A program made the translations under genes and the position numbers. A DNA stretch of 64,000 nt from Cyclobacteriaceae bacterium (GTDB lineage: Bacteria > Bacteroidota > Bacteroidia > Cytophagales > Cyclobacteriaceae): positions 124,001 to 188,000 of the forward strand of contig JANQPQ010000016.1 of the NCBI GenBank assembly GCA_028285445.1. The letters are read 5' to 3'. Every line of letters begins with the position of its first letter. The stretch's first letter is position 1. This document shows, piece by piece, positions 36,996 through 46,332 of this stretch. The notes under the pieces are model-generated. The model was not told where the DNA came from and searched no databases. It was given only the letters and a program-made list of their open reading frames with translations.

Positions 36996-39120
36996 TCGCA
37001 GCCATCAATGATAATTCCGTAGCCTGTATATACTCCCAAGCATCTACAGAAGGGGTTTTGCCAGCAAGCATCTTATGCAAAACCTCAAGTTCTTCGAAAT
37101 GGCCCTTTTCAGCCTCTTTGGTATTCAGATCAAGCTTTACGCCATATCCATTTGTTGATTTGTAACCATCACAGACAATGGACTTACCTTCAAAATGCAG
37201 TTCAAGGTACTCTTTCTCAAGGGCTTCTGCTCCAGTGGAAAAATATTGAATGTTAGCCACAGAGCCGTCTTTAAACTTAATGCCTATTGATTTATTATCA
37301 GAGGGGTGAGGTTGATGGATTTCTACATCCAGGCTCTCGACATGAAAGGATTTAACTTCTGATTGGATCAAATGCTGTGCAAGATCTATTATGTGGCAAC
37401 ATTCACCAATTATTCTCCCTCCATCCTTATGTAATTTGTGATCTGGCGGCAAATAACCTGCATTCATCCTGTAATTCAGTAAAACCGGCCCCTTTCTATT
37501 GTTGAGCTTTTTGGCTATCTCCTGTATATGTGGGCTATACCTGCGATTAAATCCTACAAATAGTAAGGGCAATTCAGATTCACCCTCATTGTATAGGCTT
37601 TTGATGCTATCAAGTTGTTCAGTAGAAATTGCCAGTGGCTTCTCTACAAATACATGTTTGCCTTTCTGCAATGCCTGTCTAGTGATTTCCGCATGGTCCA
37701 GATGGCCCGTGGTGATAACAATTAAATCGATTTGCTCATCATCAAGTACTTCCTGCAAGCTGGTCGTTACATATTCAGCATTATAGAGAACCCCCACGTT
37801 TTTAGCTTTGAGGCCATCCTTGTGTACTACAGCCTTGAGTTGGTAGCTACCCGACAATTTTTGGAAATTTGGCAGATGCACATTAGACGCGAATGCACCG
37901 GCACCTACTACTGCATATCTTACGGTGCTATTTGTGGTTGTAATAGCCTTACGGCCTAAACTAACCCTGTGCCGATTTCTTTCAGATCCATCCTCACTCG
38001 CTGCACTTTCATACTTGAGGATAGAAAGCAATGGTTTCTTGCCTTCTTTTTCCAATTCTGCATAGGCATTTGATACATCCTCGATTGGGTGGATTTGTGT
38101 AATCAGCTTCTCCAGGTGCACTTCCCTTCTAGACACCAGACGGAAGTACTCAGACATGTTACGATTTTCAGTCCAGCGTACATAAGGATAGGGATAATCC
38201 ATACCCTGTTGCTCGTAAGTATCGTCATAACGCCCTGGCCCATAAGAAGTTGAAATTTTTAGATCCAGCTCTTTGGCGTACATATCCTCGCGATTGATCT
38301 GCATACCGGCAACTCCCACTAGAACCACCCTCCCTTTCTTACGGCACATGCGAAAAGCTTCCGACAAGGGCTCCGAGGATGACGTAGCAGCGGTAAATAG
38401 CACGGCATCTACTCCTGCTCCGCCTGTGAGGTGTTTGGTTGTTAACTGCTGATCTTCATCCGGTAACTTTATAGCACCTTCGGCACCAAACTGCTTAGCC
38501 AACTCAAGACGATCACTATCTATATCTACCGCAATTACCCTAACACCGGCCGCCACCAGTAATTGTACAGTTATCAAACCCAAAACTCCCACGCCTACCA
38601 CCGCACAAATCTCGCCTAGCGCTAAATCAGCTCTTCTCACTCCTTGTAAGGCGATGCCACCCAAAGTGATGGTTGAAGCGTATTCCAGTGGCAATTCATC
38701 AGGAGCTTTGACTACCAAATTAGCAGGCACGTTTACATATTCTGCATGATTGGCCAAACCGGCGCCAGCCGCACCAACCCTATCACCCACCTGCAATCCG
38801 TCAACTCCGTCCCCCACCTCAACCACTGTTCCACTTAGTGAGTAGCCTATTGGTTGCGGCTCAGCAATGCGGGCCTTCGTTTGTTTTAGTGTTTGCGCTA
38901 CACCCTCGGCACGCATTCTGTTTATTGCATTCGCAACCTTTTCAGGTTGCTCCATGGCCCGCTGGATGAGTGACTTGGCTGAAGCTTTTACGCCGGCTAA
39001 TTCTGTTCCCGGCGAAATACAGCTAAAAGCAACCTTTATCAACACCCTTCCCTTGGTAACGGTTGGAGCTGGGACTTGCTCAGTAACAACGCGGCCCTTT
39101 CTAATTGTCGCTTGGATCAT
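36982..39120 (-). CDS. Fused zinc-type alcohol dehydrogenase and Gfo/Idh/MocA oxidoreductase
   Basis: This 712-residue protein joins two enzymes. Residues 1-370 are a medium-chain dehydrogenase with VGDGVDGLQVGDRVGAAGAG and NAD-loop VVGVGVLGLITVQLL. Residues 400-712 are a Gfo/Idh/MocA dehydrogenase with VVGAGAFASNVHLPNF, EKPLAI and the H-bearing GGRIIGECCHIIDLAQHL. The same fusion is known next to heparinase-like genes in surface glycan loci of many bacteria. It probably modifies a nucleotide sugar or lipid-linked sugar by oxidation or epimerisation. It overlaps the next gene downstream by 14 bases and follows the heparinase-like gene by 11. Confidence 0.92.
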   Translation of the reverse strand: MIQATIRKGRVVTEQVPAPTVTKGRVLIKVAFSCISPGTELAGVKASAKSLIQRAMEQPEKVANAINRMRAEGVAQTLKQTKARIAEPQPIGYSLSGTVVEVGDGVDGLQVGDRVGAAGAGLANHAEYVNVPANLVVKAPDELPLEYASTITLGGIALQGVRRADLALGEICAVVGVGVLGLITVQLLVAAGVRVIAVDIDSDRLELAKQFGAEGAIKLPDEDQQLTTKHLTGGAGVDAVLFTAATSSSEPLSEAFRMCRKKGRVVLVGVAGMQINREDMYAKELDLKISTSYGPGRYDDTYEQQGMDYPYPYVRWTENRNMSEYFRLVSRREVHLEKLITQIHPIEDVSNAYAELEKEGKKPLLSILKYESAASEDGSERNRHRVSLGRKAITTTNSTVRYAVVGAGAFASNVHLPNFQKLSGSYQLKAVVHKDGLKAKNVGVLYNAEYVTTSLQEVLDDEQIDLIVITTGHLDHAEITRQALQKGKHVFVEKPLAISTEQLDSIKSLYNEGESELPLLFVGFNRRYSPHIQEIAKKLNNRKGPVLLNYRMNAGYLPPDHKLHKDGGRIIGECCHIIDLAQHLIQSEVKSFHVESLDVEIHQPHPSDNKSIGIKFKDGSVANIQYFSTGAEALEKEYLELHFEGKSIVCDGYKSTNGYGVKLDLNTKEAEKGHFEELEVLHKMLAGKTPSVDAWEYIQATELSLMAANENL

Positions 39121-39131
39121 TGCTATAGACT

Positions 39132-40937
39132 CTAGGCAAAAGTAATCATTAGCTCCAACTCTTGATCGGGTTGTAAGACTACTTTAACCTTCTGCGCAGG
39201 AACCCTTCTGTTGTATTCAGGAGCATACTGGTACTCTTCGGTGAGTATTTCACCCTTGCATTTGATTGCTATTGCGTCGCCAGCCCATTCATCATCGGCA
39301 TTGACTGCTAAAGTTACTTCAGGCGCTAAGTGAAAATTCGATGTAGCCGGTGATGTGCAGTGGTCCCTGATAATTAATGCCTGGTCTTCAAACTGGTATG
39401 TCCTGGTTTTTTCTATTCCCCCTATTGTGGCCACCGTAATTTTTAATTGATTATCTGATTGTTGTATGTCCTTGACTGTGGGAAAATTGCGCACATCCCA
39501 GAAGCTTGTTGAAAACTGATCGTCTGTTTCCTCTTCGGCTAAGATGAAGTTGTGCATGCCAGGAGATCTGTATTTCTGTCGCTCCTGCAAGGACCTGGTA
39601 TAGGTAAAAGTGCCACAATCTACAATTACTGGCTTCCCAGCCACAGAGCAATCAAAGCTTCCCACATCTATATGATTATGGCCACCTTGCCCGTGCATAC
39701 CTATCGGGAAGATTGGGATGAACACCCGGTAATAGGCGTTTTTGAAAATATAAGCACCAGCATTGGGATAGCTGTATAGGCCCGAAAAATGGGCTGAAGT
39801 AGTGGTGAAATCATATGCTTTTATAGAAGGCAGCCAGGCATATTCAGAAATATCCGCCATTTCCTTGGCCAAAAAATCCTCTCCAAAAACCAGCTGAGCC
39901 AATTTAAGAAGATAACCATGGTTACCAGCCGGGCTGTCGCCGAGTTGCAAGAAGCGGCCGCTATCGTTATCGCCCACCATCGGGGCATTCATATTGCTAT
40001 CCAAATAGGTTTCTGTGAACCGAAACATCTTCTCCAAAGTGGCCAAAAAGTTTGCTGGCAAGGAGATTTTATTGTGAGCAGCTGCAATCGCTGCCAGAGC
40101 AAGGCACTCTGTTACGAATCCATGGTATGGAACAGAACCCTCCATGTGCATGCCGTCTTCATTGACTTGTTGCTCACAACAATGGCTTAGGCCTTTGGTA
40201 GCCTGCCGCAACCATTTGCCGCTATCCGGATGATCGGAAAGGGCAATGGCTAAAAGTAAAAGCCCGGTGAAGTCAGCTACAGTATGGTTGGTGGTTTTAT
40301 TGTGTGAAATGTATTCAGGAAATTCAGATATATAGGTTGCATGCTTTATTAGCTCAGCGGAGAGGAAATCTTTGAAGTCATTGTCATCCCAAAAGACTTT
40401 GCCGAATATGTGCACGGAGACTAACCACTGCGAGGCCCGAATACTAACCTCCATGGCATTTCCCCAATTGATTCCACACATAAAGGGGTTGGCATCAATC
40501 CAGTTTAACACTAGTGCCTTAAATGAATTGTAATGGGAAATGTCTTTGCTGTGGCTATATTTTTCCGCCAGCTTAATACCAAAATAGAATCGGGATTTTT
40601 CCCAGGGCACCTTTATGTCTATCCCGGCATCAGCAAAGGAGTTAAAATTTAGCTTGTCAAATCTGGTTAGCGGGAACCTAAAGCCGGATTCATCATCTAA
40701 ATGCCATTCTGGATTTTCTGAGTTAGGAAACTTTGCCAATGAGGAAGACCACTGAGGGGTGTCTCCAATATTATTAGGTACAGTAACCTCCCAAATGTTG
40801 CGAAGGTCTACGCCACTAAATTTCTGTGTCTCAAGCGCCTTGATCTTGCCTTTACGCTGGAGTAAATGCAGTACGTGGAGATAGTTACTGAAACGGAATA
40901 ATTTTCGAACCAAACGTAACATGTCCAACTTAGCCAC
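39132..40937 (-). CDS. Heparinase II/III-family protein
   Basis: This 601-residue protein has the alpha/alpha-toroid (YISHNKTTNHTVADFTGLLLLA, then YLDSNMNAPMVGDNDSGRFLQ) and the C-terminal beta-sandwich (HGQGGHNHIDVGSFDCSVAGKP) of polysaccharide lyases. No signal peptide is seen, so it acts inside the cell or is not a classic extracellular lyase. In loci of this type it always lies with the fused oxidoreductase and may act on the polymer or lipid-linked intermediate. A GTG at 40937 overlaps the upstream gene by 8; an ATG at 40922 is an alternative. Confidence 0.9.
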   Translation of the reverse strand: MAKLDMLRLVRKLFRFSNYLHVLHLLQRKGKIKALETQKFSGVDLRNIWEVTVPNNIGDTPQWSSSLAKFPNSENPEWHLDDESGFRFPLTRFDKLNFNSFADAGIDIKVPWEKSRFYFGIKLAEKYSHSKDISHYNSFKALVLNWIDANPFMCGINWGNAMEVSIRASQWLVSVHIFGKVFWDDNDFKDFLSAELIKHATYISEFPEYISHNKTTNHTVADFTGLLLLAIALSDHPDSGKWLRQATKGLSHCCEQQVNEDGMHMEGSVPYHGFVTECLALAAIAAAHNKISLPANFLATLEKMFRFTETYLDSNMNAPMVGDNDSGRFLQLGDSPAGNHGYLLKLAQLVFGEDFLAKEMADISEYAWLPSIKAYDFTTTSAHFSGLYSYPNAGAYIFKNAYYRVFIPIFPIGMHGQGGHNHIDVGSFDCSVAGKPVIVDCGTFTYTRSLQERQKYRSPGMHNFILAEEETDDQFSTSFWDVRNFPTVKDIQQSDNQLKITVATIGGIEKTRTYQFEDQALIIRDHCTSPATSNFHLAPEVTLAVNADDEWAGDAIAIKCKGEILTEEYQYAPEYNRRVPAQKVKVVLQPDQELELMITFA

Positions 40938-42099
40938 TATTGGAATTGCTATTTATTATTTCCTTGTAGAATTTAACCAACTCGTCAATTCTCACATCTA
41001 TATCGTATGAGAGAGCTGTTTGCTTTCCGTGCCCAACTAGCTGCTCCCGGTAGTTGTTGTCGCTTAGCAACCTTTGTAGCACCTTAACAAACTGAGTTGG
41101 GTCCTCTTCATTGATGACAACAGCGTTAACATTGTGCTTCATAAAATCAACGTTGCCCTTTCCATTTAAAGTTACACAGGGCAATCCAGCGGCCATAGCC
41201 TCTAAAAACACCAGGCCGAAAGGCTCATAATTAGCCGTGTGCAGGTATACGTTTGACGACCAGAGATATTTTTGGACGTCATCGACTATACCCTTAAAGT
41301 TGATGTGGTCAGTTAGTTGACGTTCTTCTACTAAATCAACCAGCTCGTTTTTGGTGGGCCCGTCCCCCAGTAAGGTTACCTCAAAAGGCACACCCTCTGA
41401 CCTCAATTGCTCTGCGATCTTTATAACAAGGCGCTGATTCTTCTTTGCCACAAAGCTTCCCACATTGATCAGTCTTAACTTGTCGTAACTACGGCCATCA
41501 CTTTCAGGTGTAAATAACTTTCGGTCGAAACCATATGGAATTACTCTAACATCATCAGCCATAGCACTTGGCAATTCCCGTTTGAAGTAGTCAAAGGTGT
41601 TCTGTGAATTAGCGATGAAATGGGTCCGAACCTTCTTATACTTATTTTTCATCAATAGTTGCCGTTCAAACTGATCGGTAGCTTTTCGCTTAGAACCCAT
41701 CACGAACAAGCTAAAAGACTGGAATTGAGGCATATTATCATGGCAATGCACAACGTAATTTGACTGGGAGCGTAGGCATTGCGAAGTAAGCAGTTCGGCC
41801 CTAAACAAATGAGAATGAATGATGTGAGGGTCAAATTCCTCAAGGATATCTCTATATCCATTAATATTAACCGTGGGCTTACCGGTAATTGAAGGCGTGT
41901 AATCAGAATTGATGTCTATCCTATTTAATTCCCCGGCAATATTGTCATAAGCACTTTCTGCACTCATCGTGGCAAGTATAACCTCTGTATCATCACGTCG
42001 GTGAAGGGCTTTACAAGCATCAATAGCGAATCTTTCTGCCCCACCTTTGAGCAAGTTTGGAATTACATGTAGCGCTCTTATTTTCTCAATTACCGCCAA
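40930..42099 (-). CDS. Glycosyltransferase, group 1 (GT4)
   Basis: This 389-residue enzyme has HVIPNLLKGGAERFAIDACKAL (GGAE motif of GT4), HSHLFRAE, and the donor site with NVGSFVAKKNQRLVIKIAEQL and EPFGLVFLEAMAAGLPCVTLNGKGN. The best start is a TTG at 42099, two bases after the upstream stop. No ATG lies nearby in frame. It overlaps the heparinase-like gene by 8 bases. Confidence 0.9.
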   Translation of the reverse strand: MAVIEKIRALHVIPNLLKGGAERFAIDACKALHRRDDTEVILATMSAESAYDNIAGELNRIDINSDYTPSITGKPTVNINGYRDILEEFDPHIIHSHLFRAELLTSQCLRSQSNYVVHCHDNMPQFQSFSLFVMGSKRKATDQFERQLLMKNKYKKVRTHFIANSQNTFDYFKRELPSAMADDVRVIPYGFDRKLFTPESDGRSYDKLRLINVGSFVAKKNQRLVIKIAEQLRSEGVPFEVTLLGDGPTKNELVDLVEERQLTDHINFKGIVDDVQKYLWSSNVYLHTANYEPFGLVFLEAMAAGLPCVTLNGKGNVDFMKHNVNAVVINEEDPTQFVKVLQRLLSDNNYREQLVGHGKQTALSYDIDVRIDELVKFYKEIINSNSNSG

Positions 42100-42101
42100 G
42101 A

Positions 42102-43130
42102 TTATAACCGTTTTATCCAGCCTATTTTGGGATACGTATCAATAGTTACTGTACCACCCAAGCGTCTTTTCAGAAAGTTACTACCTTTCAGCCAGAGCCA
42201 AATAAATAATCCTTTCATCCACCTGATACTCTTAATAAGCTGAAAGTATCTGAATTGCGTTGGTAGATAAAACCCTGTATGTGCTACGAAAAACCTATCT
42301 GGCTTGGTGGCAAACCAGGACTCATAGTGAAACCATGTTGCTCTTTTCTCCAGTACCCAGTGATAAAATATGAATTGCTCGCCATTCCTGAGGTCGAAAA
42401 CCTTTCCCTTGTCAAAAACTACCACGTCGCTTGAGCTTAACGACTCTTTAACATTTTGCCTGTTATAGATTCGGAGTTTACCTTCAAGACTTTCCTTAAA
42501 TGCAATTACGGAGATATTGTCGTTTGGCAGGTCGCGGACACTTTCTTCATTTTCAAGGTTCACATAGAATACCTGCTTACCAAATTCATCAAAGGAGCAA
42601 TACTGCGGATTTTGCAATATCTCGACATAGTTTTCACTCTTCTTGAAAAGGTACTTGATGGTTTCGGTATTTCGATAAATTGTGAACGGCCCCTGGAGAT
42701 GTCCTTTCTTGAATGACAGAATGTCGTGGTTCTGCAGGATTTCAGCGGTTAAAAAACTGGGTACATCGCCAAATATTAAATCGATATCGCCATATCCCCA
42801 GAAATCGTAGTCCTCCAAAAATTCTGAAAATATAAGACCATACATGGGCCGATAATCACATAGCTTGTAGGGTTCGATGTCTGGTATATCAATCTCCAGT
42901 GTTGATGAAATCTTCGCCAGCAGTTCGGTAAATGTGATAAAATGATAACTAACATTTGCAGGGCTATCTTCTGGTGGTTCCAGGTCCGTAAAAAATAGCA
43001 CGTCAATCTGAGCATTATATTGACAGGAGTGAAGATAAAGTGGCAAGTAGCTGGGCCAGCTACCAAAGTATGGGATTATTTTAGCGATACGTGAGTTGCG
43101 CGCGGCCGGGTCTTCTATTTTCGCAATCAT
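42102..43130 (-). CDS. DUF6625-type glycosyltransferase-like protein
   Basis: This 342-residue protein begins KIIPYFGSWPSYLPLYLHSC and contains DVLFFTDLEPP and DFWGYGDIDLIFGDV. These opening and DxD-bearing (GDIDL) segments match a group now called DUF6625, predicted GT-A type transferases found in surface polysaccharide loci. The acidic GDID would bind the metal-nucleotide. Activity is not proven. It is followed by the TTG-started glycosyltransferase after two bases and preceded by an FkbM methyltransferase after 13. Confidence 0.75.
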   Translation of the reverse strand: MIAKIEDPAARNSRIAKIIPYFGSWPSYLPLYLHSCQYNAQIDVLFFTDLEPPEDSPANVSYHFITFTELLAKISSTLEIDIPDIEPYKLCDYRPMYGLIFSEFLEDYDFWGYGDIDLIFGDVPSFLTAEILQNHDILSFKKGHLQGPFTIYRNTETIKYLFKKSENYVEILQNPQYCSFDEFGKQVFYVNLENEESVRDLPNDNISVIAFKESLEGKLRIYNRQNVKESLSSSDVVVFDKGKVFDLRNGEQFIFYHWVLEKRATWFHYESWFATKPDRFFVAHTGFYLPTQFRYFQLIKSIRWMKGLFIWLWLKGSNFLKRRLGGTVTIDTYPKIGWIKRL

Positions 43131-43143
43131 TTACCTTTTACGC

Positions 43144-44055
43144 TTATGAGGGAAACTCATGGTCTGGTTGAAGTGCCATCCGTTCATTAACTTCTTTCAA
43201 CTTCGACATATGCACCGCCAGTGTATTCTGAGATAGCTTTGGGAAAGATGTTTTCTCAAAGCAACTGGTGGATTCTTCGAAATTAAGAAGGACAAAATTC
43301 TCCTTCTCGAATAGTGCTGATAATTTCTCTTGTTTTCTATCCCATTCAGGCAATCTACCTACCCAGCTTTCATAGTAAACCATTGGCTTAAATTGTTGCA
43401 GAATATTCAGAGCTCCTTCAATCACTTCTAACTCCATCCCTTCTACATCAATTTTGATGAAATCCAGCTTTTGCATGCCAATATCCGTCACAAACTTATC
43501 CATTGTGGTTAGTTCCATCGCAATGCCCTCGTGGTCGTTAAAGGCTGCGTTGCCCCGGGAAAAAATCTCCTGCCAATATTTCGTTTCGTTCTGATTTGAA
43601 AAACCAACGGCAAAATGACTAATTACCTGGTCAAATCTAGGATTCAACTGCTGGTTTTTCTTAAGCCTCGCCGCAATTTCCGGTCCCGGCTCTATCGCAT
43701 ACACCTTACCATTTGGCTTAACTGCGTTTGCCATGCCGAATGTGAGGCTACCTACATTAGCCCCAACATCAATACATACATCCTCGTTTTTCAGCAGTCG
43801 TTTCAGCATTGATAGGGTAACTGGGTCATAGCAACCGTTTACTAAAATGTCTCGCTCAATGGGGTAAGTTTTATTGAGTTGGAAACTAATATCGCTTAAG
43901 TATTCGTTGCGCAGTGTTACGATAACTTCAGTGCCTTCATTAAGCAATGCCTTAAATACCCTGGGCCGAAAGTTGCCCCGGATTAATCCCTCCTTTAAAC
44001 GATGTGGAAGGGCGTTAAATATTTTTTTTAAAACCTGCCTTATGATTGCTTTCAA
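43144..44055 (-). CDS. FkbM-family methyltransferase (first copy)
   Basis: This 303-residue protein has the SAM motif CIDVGANVGSLTFGMANAV, followed by VYAIEPGPEIAARLKKN and FIKIDVEGMELEVIEGA, the signature strand of FkbM enzymes that methylate sugar hydroxyls. It is likely to cap or decorate the polysaccharide. It lies next to the Wzt ATPase; in some O-antigens terminal methylation controls chain length and is read by the Wzt carbohydrate-binding domain. The second copy (45344) flanks the ATPase on the other side. Confidence 0.88.
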   Translation of the reverse strand: MKAIIRQVLKKIFNALPHRLKEGLIRGNFRPRVFKALLNEGTEVIVTLRNEYLSDISFQLNKTYPIERDILVNGCYDPVTLSMLKRLLKNEDVCIDVGANVGSLTFGMANAVKPNGKVYAIEPGPEIAARLKKNQQLNPRFDQVISHFAVGFSNQNETKYWQEIFSRGNAAFNDHEGIAMELTTMDKFVTDIGMQKLDFIKIDVEGMELEVIEGALNILQQFKPMVYYESWVGRLPEWDRKQEKLSALFEKENFVLLNFEESTSCFEKTSFPKLSQNTLAVHMSKLKEVNERMALQPDHEFPS

Positions 44056-44124
44056 ATCATTGGACCTTTCTATGTGTTCTAATATGGTAATCTAAAGCAG
44101 CCAGGGCCACCATTCAGGATTGCA

Positions 44125-45342
44125 CTAATTTTTCATTGACCACGAATGGCCCACCAGGAACCCCTCCTTCTCCCTTGGCAATTTACCAAATCCGAAAAAG
44201 TCTCCATCTTCAACAAACAGCGATCCTACGTGTTCAATGTAATCAGCGAATACACCATTTACGGTACAAAGCAGGTTGAATGAGTACTTTCCCTGAAACA
44301 GGGGCAGTTTTGGTATGTTGCATGAAACCACACCTTCATCTTTAGAAAAACTGAATAGGTTATTCTTCAAGTCGTTGTGACAGGTGAAGTACACAGTGCC
44401 ATCTTTAATTATCTGAAGCCAGAATATCACGTTGGTTAATCGCTCTCCTGTGCTTCGGAAAAAGAGGTTTATATTAACCGAATCCCCAGACGACACGGCC
44501 TCTACTCGCTCGTGGTGTTCATCGGTTATTTCTACTGAAGTAAAACGAAGCGAGCCATTTCCCTTTCGATCCTGTCGTAATTCCAGGCTATCTGGTTCGG
44601 CATTTGAGCCTTGCTTTTTGTAATAAGAAATACATTCACCTGAAGTCCCCGTCATTACCAAGCGGCCGTGGTCTAACACAACTGCCGACTTGCAAAGGGA
44701 GTTTACCAGCGGCATGTTATGACTTACAAATAGCACTGTCCGACCATGCTGGCTTGCTACATCTTCCATCTTACCAATGCACTTTTTCTGGAACTCCGAA
44801 TCCCCTACGGCAAGAACTTCATCAACGATCAGAATTTCCGGCTCCAGATGGGCAGCAACGGCAAATGCCAACCTTACCGACATTCCAGAGCTATACCTCT
44901 TAACAGGAGTATCAAGGAACTCGGCAACTCCACTAAACTCAACAATCTCGTCGAATTTAGCGGCCACCTCCTTTTTTTTCATGCCCAGTATTGTCCCGTT
45001 TAAGAAGATGTTCTCTCTGCCGGTAAGCTCAGGATGAAACCCAGTTCCTACCTCCAGCAAAGAGCAGGTCCTGCCATGTAGTTCCACACTGCCTTTTGTT
45101 GGTTGGGTAATCCTTGATAAGATCTTCAATAACGTCGACTTGCCGGCGCCATTTCTCCCAATTATACCCATCACCTCTCCCATATTGACTTCAAAAGTCA
45201 CATCCCGCAATGCCCAAAAGTCCTGACTGGCATATTTTCCCCCACTGATCAAATTGGCAAATGAGTCTCTGAAACTGGTCTGGCGCCGATTACCAATTGT
45301 GTACTTTTTCGAAAGTGAGTTTACCGCTATTGCTCGAGACAT
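44125..45342 (-). CDS. Polysaccharide ABC-transporter ATPase with carbohydrate-binding tail (Wzt-like)
   Basis: This protein has 405 residues from ATG 45342, which gives MSRAIAVNSLSKKYTIG and no overlap with the upstream gene; an ATG at 45387 would overlap it by 44 bases. The ATPase has Walker A GRNGAGKSTLL, signature YSSGMSVRLAFAVAAHL and Walker B ILIVDEVLAVGD. The last 150 or so residues (from FTSVEITDEHHERV) form a beta-sandwich like the C-terminal domain of Wzt, which recognises the non-reducing end of the glycan before export. It pairs with the permease at 46333. Confidence 0.92.
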   Translation of the reverse strand: MSRAIAVNSLSKKYTIGNRRQTSFRDSFANLISGGKYASQDFWALRDVTFEVNMGEVMGIIGRNGAGKSTLLKILSRITQPTKGSVELHGRTCSLLEVGTGFHPELTGRENIFLNGTILGMKKKEVAAKFDEIVEFSGVAEFLDTPVKRYSSGMSVRLAFAVAAHLEPEILIVDEVLAVGDSEFQKKCIGKMEDVASQHGRTVLFVSHNMPLVNSLCKSAVVLDHGRLVMTGTSGECISYYKKQGSNAEPDSLELRQDRKGNGSLRFTSVEITDEHHERVEAVSSGDSVNINLFFRSTGERLTNVIFWLQIIKDGTVYFTCHNDLKNNLFSFSKDEGVVSCNIPKLPLFQGKYSFNLLCTVNGVFADYIEHVGSLFVEDGDFFGFGKLPREKEGFLVGHSWSMKN

Positions 45343-45343
45343 G

Positions 45344-46237
45344 CTAATTAACGGTTGTGTTGTAAAATTCAGAGGAAAATCGGCCATTAATGCCCGTTAG
45401 AAATTCGGTAGATTCAAATACTACAAATCCTGAAGACCGCAGTAAATCAGCACCATGGCTTTTTGTCATTACCTCCGGATGCACTTCTACAACAACCACT
45501 TTTACCTTGCTCTCAATCAGGCTGCGAAAAGTGGCATCGCCTAGTAGTCTTGCCTCTGAACCCTCAATGTCTATTTTGAGTAAATCCACTATCGGTTTTT
45601 TTGCCATTTGCAAAATTTCGTCAAATGTAATGGTTTCAATGCCGTTTTTATCATTGCCATTCACTTCGGAAATGGAAAAGGACCATGATTGCCCGTCCCG
45701 AAAATCCGTATTCGGCGCTAAGACCGTATTTGTATCCCAAATACCTCGCTCAATTATGCTTATTCCCTCTATATGATTTCTTTTTAGAATCTCTTTGTGT
45801 TGAACACAATTTTGGTGGTTGGGCTCAACACAGAGAATTTCCGGTTCTTCAAAATAGCAGTGAAAATAAATACTTGTTAGCCCTATGTTGCTGCCCAAAT
45901 CAATAATCAGTGGGGAAACAATATTAGCCATCTTCAACAGATTTTTAGCGTGTAAGTATTCCTCATCGAGTATCACCTGATTAAAAACGGCCAGATCTGA
46001 GTCATGACTGCGTAATGTAAAGTGAATTTCTTTTGAGTTTACTTTATGCATGAATTGAAGAGCTTCTCCTGATTTAGACAACTGTTCAGTACTAATTGCC
46101 ATGCTAAAAGATCGTTTAGCTTTGAATTTTCTGACCGACTTAAGTTTTGTTAGCCGATTGATCCGATCGACCAGGTAAAACCAGGCAAGGTCTTTAATTG
46201 AGTAAATCCTCAAGTACTTTTTGAGCCTATTAAGCAA
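45344..46237 (-). CDS. FkbM-family methyltransferase (second copy)
   Basis: This 297-residue protein has the SAM motif LIIDLGSNIGLTSIYFH, then ILCVEPNHQNC, and VDLLKIDIEGSEARLLGD. It is the same family as the copy at 43144 but clearly diverged, with different lengths and motif details, so it probably methylates a different position or acts in a different step. Its stop and the Wzt start lie one base apart, so the two are translated together. A 95-base gap separates it from the permease. Confidence 0.88.
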   Translation of the reverse strand: MLNRLKKYLRIYSIKDLAWFYLVDRINRLTKLKSVRKFKAKRSFSMAISTEQLSKSGEALQFMHKVNSKEIHFTLRSHDSDLAVFNQVILDEEYLHAKNLLKMANIVSPLIIDLGSNIGLTSIYFHCYFEEPEILCVEPNHQNCVQHKEILKRNHIEGISIIERGIWDTNTVLAPNTDFRDGQSWSFSISEVNGNDKNGIETITFDEILQMAKKPIVDLLKIDIEGSEARLLGDATFRSLIESKVKVVVVEVHPEVMTKSHGADLLRSSGFVVFESTEFLTGINGRFSSEFYNTTVN

Positions 46238-46332
46238 ATTGGGGTTTAGTTTTTGGGTTTCAGGGTCCGTGCGGAGGATTATTCCACACCCATAGGTATT
46301 ACTATTTGCAACTGGTTCAAATATTATATGTC

